A stretch of DNA of 64,000 bases, taken from the NCBI GenBank assembly GCA_029207755.1, contig JARCOQ010000012.1, positions 16,745,679-16,809,678 on the forward strand. The letters run 5' to 3'. Numbering within the stretch: the first letter of the stretch is position 1; every line of letters starts with the position of its first letter. Below the pieces are notes generated by a model. It searched no databases. It saw only the letters and a program-made list of their open reading frames with translations, and was not told where the DNA came from. This DNA is from Chamaea fasciata. Taxonomy: Eukaryota; Chordata; Aves; Passeriformes; Sylviidae. Positions 47,494-59,053 of the stretch are shown piece after piece. The position numbers were made by a program, and so were the translations under genes.

Positions 47494-50400
47494 TGTAGAC
47501 ATTTTGAACTGATGTGTCATTGGAAAGGAGATTGACTTCATAATGCATGAATTCAAAATTCAAGAATTTCATTTATCTCAGATTCCTTCACTGGCAGAAG
47601 AAGTAGATGTACCTAAAATATTTTCCCCCCAGCTGCGAGCAGAAATCCAGTTTATATGATGGCACTTTGTTTACTGACAACCTTTAAGGTGTGTGAATGA
47701 AAAGCCATGGTCTCTTTCCCTCTAGGGGAGAAAATTCAATGCCATCTTAACCCTTTATTAAAGTAAATTCTGCTGGTCTCAGCTCACTTCCTGGTGACTC
47801 TATTCCATATTAGATATTACTGTATATGAAAAAAAAAAAAAAAAAAAGGACAATTTGACAGCATCTGATAGTGAGAGTCCTTGGAATTGAATTAGCTCCC
47901 CTGTCAGGACTGAGGTCGTTGCTGGGACAATGTAACAAAAGAATTTTGTTCAGTGGCCTTTCAGAGCAGCTGCATCCGAGAGCCAAAATGTGCCTGTGCT
48001 TTGTTTTAGGGATATCAGGGAATGTCAGAGCAGAGATGCACAAAACAGTGGAGTGAGAAAAGATATCCGTGATGAGAATTAACTACACCAAGGTTTATTT
48101 TCAGAGTGGGGCAGGTCTAACCTGGTCTGGAGGAAGATGGAGTTTGTGTTTTGCGATTTTGTGATTGGAAATGACATCAGAATTGCTCTGGTTTATTCTT
48201 CGTTTGCAGAAATTATCCTGGGGGTTTATTTCTCTCACTCTGCCTTTCATTTTCCATTGGGTTAGACTCAGAATTAAATAGAAGATACTCTTAGGGTAAC
48301 ATACCTTACAAGCCAAGGCAGAAACCTTCTGCGCCTTAAGAATTAGATACTGAAGGGAACAAGCAGCTGAAATGTGTTAACCAGCCAGCCCTGGCTCCCA
48401 CACAAAGTCCATCCCATGTTCACCTTTCATCTTGGGGATTTTTGTTGTCTTTTTTTTTTAAAGCTACTCACATTTGTGAACACCAGAAGAGTCTATGATT
48501 TTGTACAGGACTTTCCAAGCTGTCCTACCTAAACAGCTCCCAGTGATTTGTAGCTGAAGAGGATATTTATCTTTCAACAGCCTTGATCTAAGGCATTCTG
48601 CCCTCATGTACTTATCAATATTCCAAAGAATATGATTCAGAATTTTAAAATAATAACTGTTGCATTTCTTTTTATTTTGCTTTCTTTTTGATCTAACTTG
48701 CAAAAGAAAAAGCACCAAGCAAAAAACCCCCCTAAACGTGGGACTAACCTGCTGTGCTTAGGTGTTCTAGGCATGTTCTGTACAGTGATTTCACTGTTCT
48801 TTCCCTAGTTAATATTTTACTACTTTACTACTCACATGTAGAACTTTTACCATCTATTTGATATACATGGAATAAAACTTTTATTTCACATTATCGACAA
48901 GGATGCAACCTGTTCTTGCATACTATCCAGAAGTGAAGCAGAGCTGGTTAAAGGCAAGGAATGAAGATGGCGAGTAATGCACTAAAATTTCACATTGGGG
49001 GGGGCGGGTTGAGCCTGGTAAGAAACACTTATTGTGGTGAGATTTGTAACCTAAAATTGAACGTTTTTCTGGTCCGTGCTGTGCTATCAAAATTAAAGTG
49101 TCAAAATGAGAGGTTTCTGAAATATTTGCCTCGCAAGGAAAATGCTCTTCTGGGAGATCCTTAATTTAAAAAAATCTTCCTGGTGGTGGAACACAAGCCA
49201 GACAATACCAATTTGGCATTGCAGTCACTGGGATGTTAGAGTGAAACTACTGTTATAATTAGCTGTCCGATTAATTTCAGACAAGTATTTTTGATACAAA
49301 CCTAAAAATTCTTATTGCTCTCAAAACATGCAAAAATCCCAGTCTCCAGTGATACTTGAATTCCCACCTGTCCATTTATACCTATATCAAGGCAATAATG
49401 CAGCCCTGGATTTAGTTCTAAGCCTTGTTCTTTTAATCTCCTTCCTGAGAGCATTGAGAGAAAAGAGCAATAGCCAGTGTTTAATTATCTCCTGCAGCAG
49501 GAGCTGTGCCCTGGGCCAGGGGAGGATTATTTGCCTCACATCAGCAATCCAGGGGTTCTCTGTGTGCTCTGTGACCCACTTGCTGGGGATCTGCAGTGAC
49601 AAAACAAACACAGCACCAGGAAACCACTCCGGGAAAAAAAAAGAAACAAAGTGACAGCATCACTAGCTCTGGCATGAAAAGAGGGAGTTCTCTTTCTCAC
49701 TTTTAGGGTTTTTTTATCACACTTTGAGGGCCTGCATGGTTACAGGGACTGGGGGAACAGCATCAGAGCATCCACTCAGCTTAACTGAAACCCTCTGACC
49801 TGCAGGGCTTTGCTGCTGGGCCTGGCCTTTGTGAGACTGCCTTCAGCTACGCCCTTTGGATTGTTGTCAAGTGGAGTGTTCAGGCTGCACTTTGTATTTT
49901 TAATATTTAAAAGTAAGCACTTTTGCATTGAGAAACACAGAGAAGTCCCCTGCTGTTCCTCTGCTAGCAGGAACACATTTAAAATCAATTTACTTCCAGA
50001 CAAAAGGTGTGTTGTTAGTTTGTTCCGAGTTAGCCTTCTTCCAGTTTAGTTACTAGTGGAAGGTAGCTTTCCCTCAACTCGTTTATGTCACAAAAAGTTG
50101 ATAGAAAGCTATTTGTGGGAGTGGGGGAAATTCCAGATAATTTAAATCGTCTTAATGAGAGAGGACAGGGAGATGAGACTTTCATTTTGTCTTTAAAGCT
50201 ATAAGGTAGAGGTTGAAGTGCTAAGAACAAGTTTCAAATAAGAAGAATAGTTATGAACTTGATGAATTAATTAGGGTCAAAAATTAAAATATGACTTTAA
50301 TTCTGTATCTCTGAGTCATTTGAATATACTCGGAATGGCAGTGAATAAAAATACTCAGACTTACCCAAGCTAAAAATGTCATCATTTTTTGGCTGACATG

Positions 50401-50774
50401 GGGAATATAGCTTAAAATCCTGTATGTCATGGAAATGCCAGAAATGTCTGATAATTCACAGGAAAATTAAGGCATTTATAATGACAGAGCTGTTTTAGCA
50501 GTGTGATGCTGGGAATTGAACCTAAGCCCAGGCACCAAAGCAGTTCAACAGGCTCACAGCTCCATTTGCACTCCTTGTTCCAGTTCTCCTAATCACAGCC
50601 ACCTGGGGACTTGGGCATGGGACCCATCATTGTCACTTTTGCAGGAACCCAGCCATCCTTGACCAGCTCCTCTGCAGGTCTGGGCTGCTTTGGTTCTGCC
50701 CTCCCTTGGCAGATGCTTGTGACAAGGTTACAGCGATTTTTGACTCCGAGCTTCATTTTCTCTGCATGCTGAGG
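47494..50774. other. Unannotated non-coding DNA
   Basis: No gene or transposon recognised. A 19-A tract lies at 47,829-47,847. A minus-strand acceptor/donor pair bounding 45 open bases near 48,297-48,345 is probably chance. Confidence 0.5.
47829..47847. repeat. Poly(A) tract, 19 nt
   Basis: Uninterrupted A run with no recognised retroposed source. Confidence 0.9.
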
Positions 50775-51629
50775 TGTCTTGGGTTCAATGCAAGATGTAT
50801 TCTACTTTTCATCTGTTGAAACCGGTTGGGGAGGTGGTTTTGTTTCTTTTCCTCTTCTATGACCCATTCCTCATGGCCCCAGGAGGGAGGGGGCAGGTGT
50901 GTTCTGTTAATGGGCCAGCTGTAAATCCAGGTGGGGCAGTGTTCTTTATCTCTTCCACGACCCATCCTCCCTCCCTGCTGTTCATGGGCCATCGAGGCTC
51001 ACTGCAGGGCTGATACAATTCCATCATCCCATTGGGAGATGCTCCACCCAGGGGGAGGAGCCCAGAATTCCTACCTGGATAAAACCTGAGAGTCAGGACA
51101 CCAGGGGAGCCTGTTTGCACTGGATTCCCAGATGAAAATCAGACCCATCTTGCCTCCACTGGACCTTCAGAGGAAAACTACACCCTCCCACAGGATCATT
51201 GCTCCAGCAGAACCACATCTGTCTCTCCAGGAGGACTTGGTTGGACTGCTCCCAACAGCCTGACAACAGGGTGTCAGGTTCTATTCTGACCCTGTCAGTG
51301 TTTTCTTTGGGTGTTTTGTTTGTTTGTTTGTTTGTTTTTTGGGGGGGTTTGTTTGTTTGTTGGGTTTTTTTGCGGGTTTTTTTTGCTTGGTTTTTTTTGG
51401 GTTTTTTGGGGGTTTTTTTTGTGGGTTTTTTTTTTTTTTTTTGGTTTTTTGGGTTTTTTTCTACTACATTTTTAATATTCCTTGTAAAGAACTATTCTCA
51501 TTCCCACATCTTTGCCTCAAAGCCCCTCAATTTCAAAATTAAAATTCAGAGGGAGGGGGTTTACGTTCTCCATTCCAAGAGAGGCTCTGGCTTTTCCCTG
51601 GCAGACACCTGTCTTTCCAAACTAAGACA
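50775..51629 (+). mobile_element. Solo LTR of an endogenous retrovirus, copy 2
   Basis: This is the same family and orientation as 25,704-26,418, with identical ends (TGTCTTGGGTTC ... AACTAAGACA) and extended similarity throughout. The TATA-like gataaaa is at 51,078-51,084. It is 855 bp against 715 bp, mainly because a T/G-rich tract after the promoter (about 51,300-51,470) is expanded. Flanks are TGAGG (50,770-50,774) and CGAGG (51,630-51,634), a 5-bp target duplication with one difference that CpG decay explains. No internal retroviral genes adjoin. Because each copy has its own target duplication, the two are independent insertions and not the two ends of one provirus. The 163-codon Phe/Gly-rich frame inside is an artefact of the T/G tract. 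Confidence 0.88.
51300..51470. repeat. Expanded T/G low-complexity tract in LTR copy 2
   Basis: Runs of T interrupted by G blocks (tttg repeats, ggggggg, t-runs of 6 to 18) replace a much shorter stretch in copy 1 (about 26,200-26,240). Confidence 0.9.
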
Positions 51630-52383
51630 CGAGGCAATTTGCTCTCAGTGCTCTCTGTTATTTCCCCTGCTTTGTCCCTGTCACCTGTGAGGAGCTCCCC
51701 ACACACACTCTGCACTCCCCAGGCTGTGCTGTAGCCCCAAGTTTGTGCAGGAGGTTTCAGCTGCTGGAACTGCATTTCTGTTTAAGTACCTTTTTTTTGG
51801 CTGCAGGCTACGTTGTTGAACAGCCAGGTTCCACTGGGCAGGTGATATCCTGGTTAGCCTCCGAATGATTGGGTCTGGGTGAGACGAAGAGACACAGGGT
51901 GTCCTGGTGCCTTCTCATTCCTCCCTCATCCCTATGGACTGTGAAATATGGATACACCAGGGACCACCCCATCACTTCACCTGTTGGCCTCCCAACCTTC
52001 AAAATTGGCCAGGAAAGCCTCACTTGAAAGCACAGAGCATGTTCATTTTCTAAAGGTCTTTTGTTGGTTTTTGGGTTTTGGAGAAGTCACTTATTCAGGA
52101 GCACTACTGCACTGTTAAGGTAATAGGAGACAAAAGAAACTAATGATTACTCTGCTTTCTACAGGAACTCAGGGAAAACAACCAAAATGAAGATAAAGTT
52201 CTGCTAGCATTGCTAATAATACACTTGAAAATGTTTTCCTTCAACCTGTCTTTTCTTCTATTGACTAAGAGGCTGAGTTAATAGGTTTGTTCACTTAAGA
52301 CATATATGTGGGCTTTTAATACATGCTCGTTTCTTCTCCCATTATTTTGTCCATGATGTACCAATCAATTTTCAGAGGGTTCT
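51630..52383. other. Unannotated DNA
   Basis: Nothing recognised beyond the LTR target duplication. Confidence 0.5.
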
Positions 52384-52434
52384 TTTTTTCTTTTTTTTTT
52401 TTTTTTTTTCTTTTTTCTTTTTTTTTTTTTTTTC
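52384..52434. repeat. T-rich homopyrimidine tract
   Basis: About 51 bases of T with isolated C, uninterrupted by purines. Confidence 0.92.
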
Positions 52435-55400
52435 CTGGGTGTTAGTTTCTCTTTTTTCAAGCTGCTCTTTCAAAATATGAATGGTCAGGATTGTCCCCTG
52501 ATAGATTTTCTAGGGGCTCAGAGGTGTGACTGGGATAGACTAATCTGGGGACACTTTAAGCAGCTTCTTGACTTTATAAATAGAGACTCATAAAAATTAA
52601 AAACAATTAACTAGGGTTCTGCACATCTAGAAAATGAAATCAGCAAATTTATATACCCTACATAGTACACAGCCCCTTGTGTCCAATCTAAGTAACATGT
52701 AACACATTTAAATGTAATTAACATGGAACTGGCACCTTGGGATGGTGTTGCTCCTGGTAAAACCTGGTCAGGAGGAAGACCGAAGACAGATGGAACAGTA
52801 GAACCTTTACACTGCAGTTTGATCATAAATTCTCATTTATTTAGTGCTGTCAAACGTGAAGTAACAAAGCTCTTATCCTCAGGGCTGGAATACAAACGTA
52901 CACATCCTGATTTTGTAACTCCTGCTCTAGCCAGTAGATCCCACTGCTTTCTGCTGGGTTTAGTCACTTTGGTCACTAACTCTTCTTTGTAAAGTCTGCG
53001 AGTATTTCAACAAATGCACGTATCTCACAGCAGAAACCTCCAGGACCTGCAGGTCCATGGGTGAATCGCAGCCCCAGCAATGCAAACCTGCACCTGATGG
53101 AGTCAGGCCACCTCACACAGCTCTGATTTGCACAGCAATGCCCAGGCTGAACAATATTATCAGATGCAGCAGCTGCTCTTTTGTTCAGCCACAGGCTGAA
53201 ATACAAGAGGGAAACAAACCCAGCTCCATACCCCTCAACAAAGGCTTGGAAAGCTTGATGAGAGCTTCATTTTGCCTCTGAACATGGACTCCAGCTGTCA
53301 AGGCTTTAGTGCTGCCCTGCCATCAAGGCAGGAGTCAGGAGCTTTGGGTGGGGGACAGTGTGAGTCCACTCTTTAACCAGAGCAGGAGAGGATGCTCAGT
53401 GAACATTTTGAGTAGCTTGTGCTATTTCTGATCATCAGATACACAGACTGTGAGGGGAGGAAGGATCAAACCCCTCTCATGGGCCTGCCCTGCCTTGCAC
53501 AGCGTCCTGTGCAGCAGATACACTTTTACTGCTTTTGGCACATTTTTGTGCTTGTTTCTCTCTTGTTTTTACCTTTTGTTTTACAGAAATGCTGACTGTC
53601 TGTATTATTCCTCCTCTGTGATAGCTGGCAGTTACCTGTCCTCTAGGAAGACAAAAAATAGCCTTTTAAGCTTTCTATGGAGTAAAAGATCCCATTAACA
53701 CACTACTTAATGAAGAAAGCTCTCTTCCAAGAATAGAAAAAGGGATGGGAAGGAGACTGTGTATTTTAAATCATAACCATAATATAACTGTTCCTTTTCT
53801 TTGTGAATAAAAAATATATTCTGTCTGGACTTATTTTTTTTTTTTTGTAGACAGCTCTATGTTCAGGTAGAAACAACTGATTTTGTTTTCTACAATTGAT
53901 GTTATCTGAACAAAATCTCAGTCATATTAATGGATCCCAAAAATGTTTTAGCTGGGAAACTCCTTTAACAGAACAAATTCAATAATTTGCTCTAGGGCTC
54001 ATGTTTGTAATGTAATGCTTATGGCCAGTAGATTTATTATTGACTTAGTTTTTATTAAAAACAACAGAGAAGGTATCACTAGCTCACTTGCTGTTAGCCA
54101 GTTATCTGAGGAAGGCATCCAAGCCTTATATCAAAAAGGGCACGAATTCTGAACATGAAGATTGATTGATTCTTAAGTGAAATACTTTTAATATTTCATG
54201 GGAAGGATTTTTCTGTGGCCAAGTAGTGCCTACCACGATAAATGTCTCCTGGGCAGAAAGCAAGCTTGTCTACTAAAATTTGTTTTCTTTTTTGAATTTG
54301 GGCTTTTTCTACCCTTGCTCTGATCTATAGCAGTGTTTCTCCTCTCTGCAGCCAACATCACACTAGCAGCAGGTGGTGCTGCACATAGAGAAGTGTTGTT
54401 CTTACCTGGAGGTGTTTCGGGTGTCCCAGAATAACCACCTGGGCAGCTTCTGGGCATCTCCAGGCCTGGGTTAATTAACACCTATGTGCTAGTTCAGAAT
54501 CATAAAACTGACATTTGGAAAAAAGCAGCAAGCAATCTCACTCCAGTCATCTTAAAATTAGGCAGGAAATGGTGAATGGAGCAATGAAATTGCAGGAATT
54601 AAGTTGCTGTTACAAGTGAAATTCTTTTACTCCACACTGGCTGACTCATTTCCAGTACTGCCTGTAAACTTGTATGATATTTATTTATTTAGTGCCAATC
54701 TTCCTCAAACTTCCATACTTCCTAAATTCTCTAGTTTCAATGATGGGAAGAGTGATGACTAGGAATTTCACAGGCATGAGAGGAATGTAAGCATATATCT
54801 TGAGTAGGAAAAAAAAAAATCTTTTTGCACAGAGTAGATATTTCAGAGACATCAAATATGATTGCAGTAGACTATTTTACAGCCTGATACAGACCCATGA
54901 GAGTCTCATGGCTGTTTTCATTCCGATTAAAGGAGCTAAAATTTCTTCAAACACACACCACCACCCCATTTATAAAAGTTCTGCAGAGTGGGAGTGTAAC
55001 TTGATAGAAACTAATTGCTCTGGATTAAAGGAACAAGCCTGCAGCCTCCACATATTATATCAGCACTCAGAACAGACAGTGACTTTTTTATGAGGAGGAA
55101 ATTGCATTTGAAGTACTCTCAATATTCATAATATCTTGGGCTCCCTCAAACCCTGGGTGTGGTGTTATTTTGATAGTGCATGAGGATTGGCTGTGTGGAG
55201 GAGGCAAAATTGGTTTGTCACAGATCCAGAAGTGATAAAGCTGATTTTGAAATGGAGATTAAGGCCTTGTGGAGGGGGAAATGACAGTTTTCTTTAACAG
55301 AAGAAATATTAACACATTAATGCTCATTCATCATCATTTTGATGTGCTTGCTCTGTTCCAGCCGGGTGCGTCAGAGGTCAAATACTCTGATTCATTTTCT

Positions 55401-56573
55401 CTGAAGGAGTTTGTTTTCATGCTTAAGTTGTCTCAGAACAGAAAGTTCCTCTCTAAGAATGAACAAAATTCTGGGATTCATGGACTGTTTGTGGCCAGCT
55501 CCAGCAGCCTGTTAACTTGAGCTGATGGCAAAGTGTGAATGATGAGCCCCAAACCTGGGAGGGGACAGGAACAGATGTGAGCTTCACAAATGGATCCTGT
55601 AAATAATGGCCTAAACCACAGAGGCAGACCTGTGCGTGTAAATATATCATCCTTTTTGGGGGTGTTTTTATCTCCCTCCCAAAGGAAACTTCTCTGTGCA
55701 ATAGAGATTTCTGACCATCTACAATCTGAGTGAGAATTCTCAGTGCAATGAAAGAGAGGTATGTGGACTCTTCATCAAGACAAAATAATCCACCAATTTC
55801 ATGCTATTTTTAAGATTAAACATTGTTATTACTACATTTAGGAAAAATACAAAGAAACAAATGTTTTTTCAATGGAATGAGGCCACAAAAAAGTCAAGAT
55901 CAGTTACTAGAACTTTTTTTTTCCACCATCCCACCAGGCAAAATATATCAGACTATTAAGAAAACCAGAATATACAAAGACAATCCCACAGTCTGGAAAG
56001 GAAACTTCCTCTAAAGGCACGGACATGCAAAGGCAGAAGGAACTGGAACTTCAGCTTTATCGGCCATATCAATATTTTACTGCAGTTACAAATTCACACA
56101 GATGCCAAGATATTTTATGTTGCCAAATGGTGGTTTTATTTTGCAGCACATGTTGTGCATTCTTTTTTAGAAGTGAACACATCTGCTGTGACTTCCTCCA
56201 ATACCCATTTTTCCTTCCCTGCAATTTGGGCTATGAAGATTACAAAGCCATAAATCAGAACCATGGTGAAGGCAAAGGATCTGATTTACAAACGTGGTTA
56301 ATCTTTGCCTCTGAGGATACTTTGAGCAGTGCAGGGAGGCTGGGGCACCCTCACCATGGGAAGGTGGAATTTCTGCTGCAGCAGGGCCTTCTGTGGAGGG
56401 AAATGGGAACTACTGTAGCCAGCGTTCCCAAATGTTTTAGTGATTGGATGAGGACACAGCCAAAGAGCAACTGCTCAACTCTGAAGTTACTTAGGAGAGA
56501 GACAAGGAGGTGATGGGATGGGTGTGGGTTTCCAGAGAATCCCAGAAGGGATATTAAGGATTATCTTCTTCCA
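52435..56573. other. Unannotated non-coding DNA
   Basis: No transposon family recognised. A splice-flanked minus-strand segment at 54,406-54,481 is listed separately. The 162-codon frame at 56,025-56,513 has no recognisable domain. Confidence 0.5.
54406..54481 (-). other. Splice-flanked 76-nt open segment (weak exon candidate)
   Basis: On the minus strand an acceptor-like site (ctgaactagcacatag) precedes 76 nt ending CACCTCCAG, followed by a strong donor (gtaagaac). One frame is open throughout and Pro/Gly-rich. The acceptor's pyrimidine tract is weak and no protein family is recognised, so chance is the likelier explanation. Confidence 0.1.
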
Positions 56574-56788
56574 CCTGTGCCATGGGCAGGGACACCTCCC
56601 ACTGTCCCAATGTCCAACCTGGCCTTGGGCACTGCCAGGGATCCAGGGGCAGCCACAGCTTCTCTGGGCACCCTGTGCCAGGGCCTGCCCACCCTGCCAG
56701 GGAACAATTCCTGCCCAAGATCCCATCCTGCCCTGCGCTGTGTCAGTTTGAAGCCATTCCCCCTCATCCTGCCCTTGTACAAAGTTTG
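56574..56788 (-). mobile_element. CR1 LINE 3' fragment (GC-rich type)
   Basis: The plus strand shows the reverse complement of the CR1 3' region: catgggcagggacacctccc, then gtccaacctggccttgggca, then ccagggcctgcccaccctgc, then gaacaattcctgcccaagat, then tcagtttgaagccattcccc. It matches the copies at 5.5 and 47.3 kb closely in the shared part. The terminal repeat at the left end is lost. A cluster of overlapping open frames on both strands (73-107 codons) comes from this repeat. Confidence 0.92.
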
Positions 56789-58847
56789 TTGTTACCCTGC
56801 TGGTCTCCATCCCTATTTCTCACAATTCCTAATGTGTCCCCCGCAGAGTGTGAACAGAGTAACTTTATGTGGAACCCTCTACCCTGAAAAATACTGAAGT
56901 GTTGCTTCAATATAAAAATATCTTCCATTGTTTCATTCCTATAACTTCAGCCAAAATTCTTTCAAACTTTTGAGTCTTTGTTGCATTCACACTTTTAAGG
57001 GACACAGATCCCTTGTGAAGGGGAGTAAGTTCACTGGTGCAAATGGATGAGAACTGGCTGTGGCTTTTAGGGGTTTGCAGGTAACTGTTAGAGAAATGGG
57101 CAACTTTTAGATTTTTTGCCAAGTTAATCTGTAACAAAATTTGGGGTCCTTGGTAACCTCAGAATTTGTTTGGAAGACCCAAATTTAGTCATAAGATAAC
57201 TAATTCATGTTACAGCGACATGCAAAAGATTGCTTAATTTTCAAATATAATTTAGGTAACGATATCTCCACCTTGACAGTGGGTCCACATCTCTTGTGAC
57301 TTTCAGCTGAGGGTGTCATCCTTTGGTACTTCCTGGTCCATAAAACAAAGGTATTCCATGTCACTCCCTGGTACACCCCAGACACTGGCTGGAATTATAA
57401 TGTTTAGATTTGGGTTTCTAAAGGTCTATTCTGCCTCTCTCTGTCCCTTTATTGCCTGTCTGTGTGTCCTCTTGGCTTCCAGGAGAAGGGGGTGTCGTGG
57501 CTTTCAGCAATTGGAGTTAATAAGAAGGACAATTTTTTTTTTTTTTAACTTTTCCTTGCCACTGTCAGCTCTGCCCCTACCCCTTTCCCTCCCTAATATT
57601 CATATTCTTACAAAAAGCTTTTTCTTCTCTTGTGGTATAGAAAGATATTTAAACTGCATCGCTTCCTTCTGCTGGTGAAGTTTCAAAAAGGGGGACGTGG
57701 TGTTGGCTGAGCTAATCCAAATGTGGAGGTAAGGCAGTGAATAAAAGTGAAATACTGCCATCAACGTTACATTTTCAGAACCAGTCACATCTCTATAAAG
57801 TGCTACAGCAGCTCCTCAATGCTCAGCACCAATGCCCAGTAGCCAGTGGCTGTTTTTATTTTCGCCGGTTGTTTACATTTTGCTCTTTACTGGTGAAATG
57901 CTTGAGGAGCTGGAGGTTTTTTCCCACAGCGCCTCAAGTAAGAATTAAAGTTGCAGCAGTCTGAGCAGGAGTTAATTCATTCTGCTATTAAGCCTTCAGT
58001 TACACTGAGGCTTTATCATTCACTGCTAATAAATGGTATTTATAGTTGGCATATACCTCCTGTAGCAAAAATAACAAATGTGTTGCCTGAGATAACCTAC
58101 TTCATATAGCTGTTAAAAGGCACTTTTCATTGAAGTTTCACAATTTTAAAAATTCATTATAAACCTCTTGAATCCTCCAAGGACTGAAACAATGCGTGAA
58201 GCTGGATGCTTAAAGTGCAGGCCAGATTTTGAAAAGGGCTGCAAAGAGCCCACAATAGAGGGCTGATATTTAAGTATGCTAAGCACACAGCAGCTCCTAA
58301 TGTGATACTTAGATCTGGGCTCTCAAAAGAGTTCACAAGAACCTTGTGTGCTGTGAGCTTTTCAAACACTGGCCATGTCACAACAAGCACTGCTGGGGAC
58401 TTTACACTCCTCAGAATCTGCTAAGTCTGCCTTTGATTTCTCTGGGTCTCAAGCACTTTCAAATGCCTGGACCTAAACAAAGATCTGTGCTTTATGTGTG
58501 ATTAGTTCCTTTCATCTAAGAATATCATTATTCCATCCTCTCCCATAAATAAATAAATAAATAAATGAAAGTACCTGGCATGGTGTAAGATGTTTGTAGA
58601 CTTAGGAGAACTGGGTAGAATTCTTCTGACTGCCGTGTATTCTCACTTGTCACAACCAGCCAGAACAGGGTTGTTCCTTTTGTTGTACAAGCACAGCTGA
58701 GAATTCTCTTTGGGCAAAGCTAAAGTTGGCAACTCCTGCCTTCCTTCTGGAAGCTTCTGGAGCAGCCAGTGCAGCTGAAGGTAAAATTTAGAGTTTACAA
58801 TGGCTTCACAATAAGGTGAGAGGAGTTTCTATCCCAAAGGTGTCACT
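56789..58847. other. Unannotated non-coding DNA
   Basis: No gene recognised. A T tract lies at about 57,532-57,546 and an (AAAT)n microsatellite at 58,546-58,566. A splice-flanked segment at 57,641-57,728 has stops in all frames. Confidence 0.5.
58546..58566. repeat. (AAAT)5 microsatellite
   Basis: About five AAAT/ATAA tetranucleotides in perfect register. Confidence 0.9.
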
Positions 58848-59053
58848 CCCACAGGAGGTGGTGATGAGGTGGGGATAGGGCCCTGCTCCCAGGGAACAAG
58901 GGACAGGACAAGAGGGAACAGCCCCAAGCTGTGCCAGGGGAGGTTCAAGTGGAAGTGGCACTGAGTGGTGGGGTTTAGTGGGCACCTGTTTGAAGGTTAG
59001 ACTCAATGTCTTTGGGGGTCTTTTCCGGCCTTCCTGATTCCATGATTCTCTGT
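58848..59053 (+). mobile_element. CR1 LINE 3' end
   Basis: Plus-orientation CR1: gggccctgctcccagggaac, then aagggacaggacaagaggga, then cagccccaagctgtgccagg, then the terminal segment ggttagactcaatgtctttg and ggtcttttccggccttcctg, ending in the CR1 tail form attccatgattctctg. About 206 bp remain, with a gap in the middle. It overlaps in content with the minus-strand fragment at 39.85 kb. Confidence 0.88.

Noticed and set aside
25704..51629. One full-length provirus bounded by the two matching LTRs
   Set aside because: Each LTR has its own target duplication, and the 24 kb between them contain no gag, pol or env and carry unrelated CR1 and other LTR insertions.
51199..51690. 163-codon Phe/Gly-rich frame
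   Set aside because: Produced by the T/G low-complexity tract inside LTR copy 2.
57641..57728. 88-nt segment with good acceptor and donor sites
   Set aside because: All three frames contain stops, so it is not a coding exon. There is no support for a non-coding transcript beyond the splice-like words.
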